A stretch of 64,000 nucleotides of DNA from Mixophyes australis (lineage: Eukaryota; Chordata; Amphibia; Anura; Limnodynastidae). Below are positions 61,956-64,000 of the stretch, piece by piece. Both the position numbers and the translations under genes were made by a program. Below the pieces are notes generated by a model. The model was not told the DNA's origin and searched no databases. It worked only from the letters and a program-made list of their open reading frames with translations. The DNA lies in NCBI GenBank assembly GCA_036250195.1, contig JAVHZZ010000004.1:164588869-164652868 (forward strand). The letters are read 5' to 3'. Each line of letters starts with the position of its first letter. Within the stretch, counting starts at the first letter, position 1.

Positions 61956-63115
61956 TCTGAAATATTATTCACCCCCTTAAACATTTTTATACATCATGGA
62001 ATCAAAATGATTTATTTCTAAATTCTTAACACTGATCAACACAGAATATAATTTTACACATGAGTCTACTTTGTCAAGTCTCTACCAGCTTTCCACATCT
62101 GGACTTTTGAAATGATTCCACAGATTCTCCAGGCGATTGTACTTTGACTGGACCATGCCAGGTCAGAATTCATTGACTTTAAGACATCCCAATGTGCTTT
62201 TGCTGTATGCTCTGGTTCAATGTCCCGCTGGAATATAAGTCTTCTGCCAACCCCTAGGTGTTCTGTAGACTGCAGCAACTTTACCTGCAAGTCTTTATCG
62301 AAAGCCAACCGCTCTGCCCTCTATATTGTTAATTTACTAACATTGTATTTAAGTGCAAGACAATTTGCACCGTACCACAACCAATTATGCAATTAGCTTT
62401 TTATCTGCCTAGTGCAAGTTGGGCAATGAAAGTATTGGATTGGTTGCTATAATTTGGTGCTAATTTGCAACTACTTGCAATATTCGTAAATAAGCCCTGA
62501 AATTGAGAAGCATCCCCACAGCATTAAGCTCCAGGAGGCATGTTTCACAGTAAGTGTAGTGGTGTTGAAGATGCTCAGTGTTATGCTTAAGGCCAAAAAG
62601 TTTAATCTTGGTCTCATCGGACCATAGACTCTTCCTTCACTTGGTATGTGGGTCTCCTATGTGTTTTCTGACAACCTGTATGCAACATTTCATGAGAGTT
62701 TTCTTTTTGTCCCCCTTCCACAAAGCACCGATTTGTAATGTGGGCTATTGCTCCATGGACAGTTATTTCGATCTCTGCCTTTGAACACTGCAACTGCCAT
62801 AAGTCTCTTGGAGGCCTCCCTAAAAAGCTAATTTCTTGCATGGATGCCAATTTAAAGTTGTGCAATATTCTCTCAATTTCTATGATGGACTTGACAGTGC
62901 TCTGGGGAATATTACATGTCCTTGAAATATTATTACATCCTTCCACTGATTGGTGCTTTTCAATAACCTTTTCTGTCGTTTGTTCTGAACGTTCTTTGAT
63001 CTTCATGATGAAAATCTTATTTGAAAATGCACTAACCTACTGTAGTATATGAATTAACAGTGGTATAATAAAATGTGATAAATGCCAAAGAATGGGTGTC
63101 AATACTTTTTTTTTT
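61956..63115 (-). mobile_element. Tc1/mariner-type DNA transposon, decayed
   Basis: The - strand carries the N-terminal helix-turn-helix of a Tc1-like transposase (VIEKHQSVEGCNNISRT, NIPQSTVKSII) at 63006-62850. It also carries linker text (RRPTYQVKEE), MLWGCFS near 62530 and the C-terminal catalytic text (IFQRDIEPEHTAKAHWDVLK, LAWSSQS) at 62230-62080. It has frameshifts, and an AT-rich insert of about 180 bp at about 62320-62500. Terminal repeats are not certain. Bounds are approximate. Confidence 0.75.
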
Positions 63116-63171
63116 ATAGCAATTGCATATGGGGAATTGCTAATATACAGTGGCCCATAACAATTGATCAT

Positions 63172-64000
63172 AAAAGAAGATTTTTGTACTTACGTTAAAT
63201 CTCTTTCCATCTGTGGGACACTGCTACCATGGGGCTGTATGCGGGTGCATGGAGTTGGCACTTAAATAGTTAACAACTAAACTTGCTGCTGCTGACTCCT
63301 CCCCTCTGCAACCCCATAGACCTCAGTAATACTAAAATCCCAAGAAAAGGGTACCACAACAAAAACTAAACCGTTGAACAGCAAAAGGGAAGGAACGCAG
63401 TGTCCCCCAGATGGAATGGAAGAAAGAGATTTAACATAAGTACAAAAATCTTCTTTTCTCTTTCATTCACTCTGGGGGACACTGCTACCATGGGGACCTT
63501 CTAAAGTAGCCCCTAAGGGAAGGAATGCTTTGGTCTACCAGCCCACAGAACACTGCGGCCCAAACTGGCGTTTTAAGACGCAAAAATGTTGAACTGGTAA
63601 AAACGAGTAATGGTATGGACAGAGGACCAGGTCGCTGCCCTACACAACTGATCTGCAGAAGCCCCGTGGAAAGCAGCCCAGGAGGCCCCGACCGCTCGGG
63701 TAGAGTGCACTGTAACATTCACAGACGTGGCAGTAACCTCTGCTTGGCGGTTGATAAGCTGGGCCAGCATGGAAACTGACTGTGCCAAAGAGGATATCAA
63801 GGAAGGCTTCTCTGCGACAGTAGAAGCTCCCCACCCCCACCAAGACTGCCCGCCCTGGTCAACTGCTTCACACTGTGCATAAAAGCCCCCTGGTTCTGCT
63901 GCCCTACAGGCAATTTGGCAGAGCATTTTGAGCAGGTATAAAATTTAACACGAGAACTCTTGTCACAAAATCCGAGTCCGAGTTTAATGGACCCCTTGTA
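63172..64000 (-). mobile_element. DIRS-type element D4, internally deleted, cut by the window end
   Basis: The left terminus (AAGATTTTTGTACTTACGTT, ATCTGTGGGACACTGCTACC) is complemented at 63400-63500 (CCAGATGGAATGGAAGAAAG, then CATTCACTCTGGGGGACACT), an internal complementary region. The recombinase C-terminus (63573 up to about 63715) is followed directly by gag N-terminal sequence, so the whole RT/RH and most of gag and recombinase are missing. Confidence 0.85.
63573..63950 (-). pseudogene. D4 gag-recombinase fusion remnant
   Basis: The open frame 63926-63573 joins SLAQSVSMLAQLINRQAEV (gag) in phase to [23 protein letters not shown] and ITRFYQFNIFAS (recombinase end with HxxR and Tyr). 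The gag head CSKCSAKLPVG is visible just upstream in another frame. It lacks the catalytic Arg region, so recombinase activity is not expected. Confidence 0.75.

Overview
The window looks like a vertebrate nuclear genome segment, most likely from an anuran amphibian. It has spliced exons of two conserved vertebrate genes, introns of 1-12 kb crowded with transposons, and a repeat mix (several DIRS-type tyrosine-recombinase retrotransposons, L2/CR1-like LINEs, tRNA-derived SINEs with an L2-like tail, a Ty3/Gypsy chromovirus, hAT and Tc1-like DNA elements) typical of frogs. There are no bacterial features. The amphibian assignment is inferred from this mix, not proven.

Host genes: the last two coding exons of TMEM243 lie on the + strand (2381-3264). 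Converging on it is DMTF1 (cyclin D-binding Myb-like transcription factor 1) on the - strand. Fourteen coding exons were traced between 61119 and 7024, all with AG/GT boundaries and continuous phase, giving 678 residues plus the stop. The first coding exons and promoter lie to the right of the window. The tail-to-tail TMEM243/DMTF1 arrangement matches the human neighbourhood as I know it.

Region by region: 1-1846 L2-like LINE; 2.4-3.3 kb TMEM243; 3.3-7.0 kb convergent 3' region with a MITE; 7.0-10.0 kb the last two DMTF1 exons and a small foldback element; 10.4-14.5 kb DIRS copy D1; 16.2-16.6 kb large DMTF1 exon; 17.3-22.8 kb DIRS copy D2; 23.6-24.0 kb two exons; 24.4-27.5 kb decayed DIRS relative (D5) split by a LINE; 28.3 kb exon; 29.9-33 kb nested L1, unclassified repeat and two hAT elements, one with a C-rich minisatellite; 34.1-40.0 kb DIRS copy D3 inside an L1; 40.5-47.5 kb the Myb-repeat exons, interrupted by a 2.06-kb near-perfect palindrome; 47.8-54.0 kb a second foldback element, decayed DIRS remnant D6, SINEs, a LINE and a fourth inverted repeat; 55.1 kb exon; 55.7-57.2 kb inverted repeats and a TIR element; 57.25-60.16 kb Gypsy chromovirus; 61.0 kb exon; 62-63.1 kb Tc1-like transposon; 63.17 kb to the end DIRS copy D4.

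Most unusual signal: three intronic elements (9179-9520, 40961-43018, 47806-48366) share one architecture: long inverted arms, a one-sided unpaired tail of about 70-125 bp, and an exact 15-bp direct repeat at both sides. The largest has two 829-bp arms and, in its loop, a motif resembling the hammerhead ribozymes of Penelope-like elements. They would fold into long double-stranded RNA in the DMTF1 pre-mRNA.
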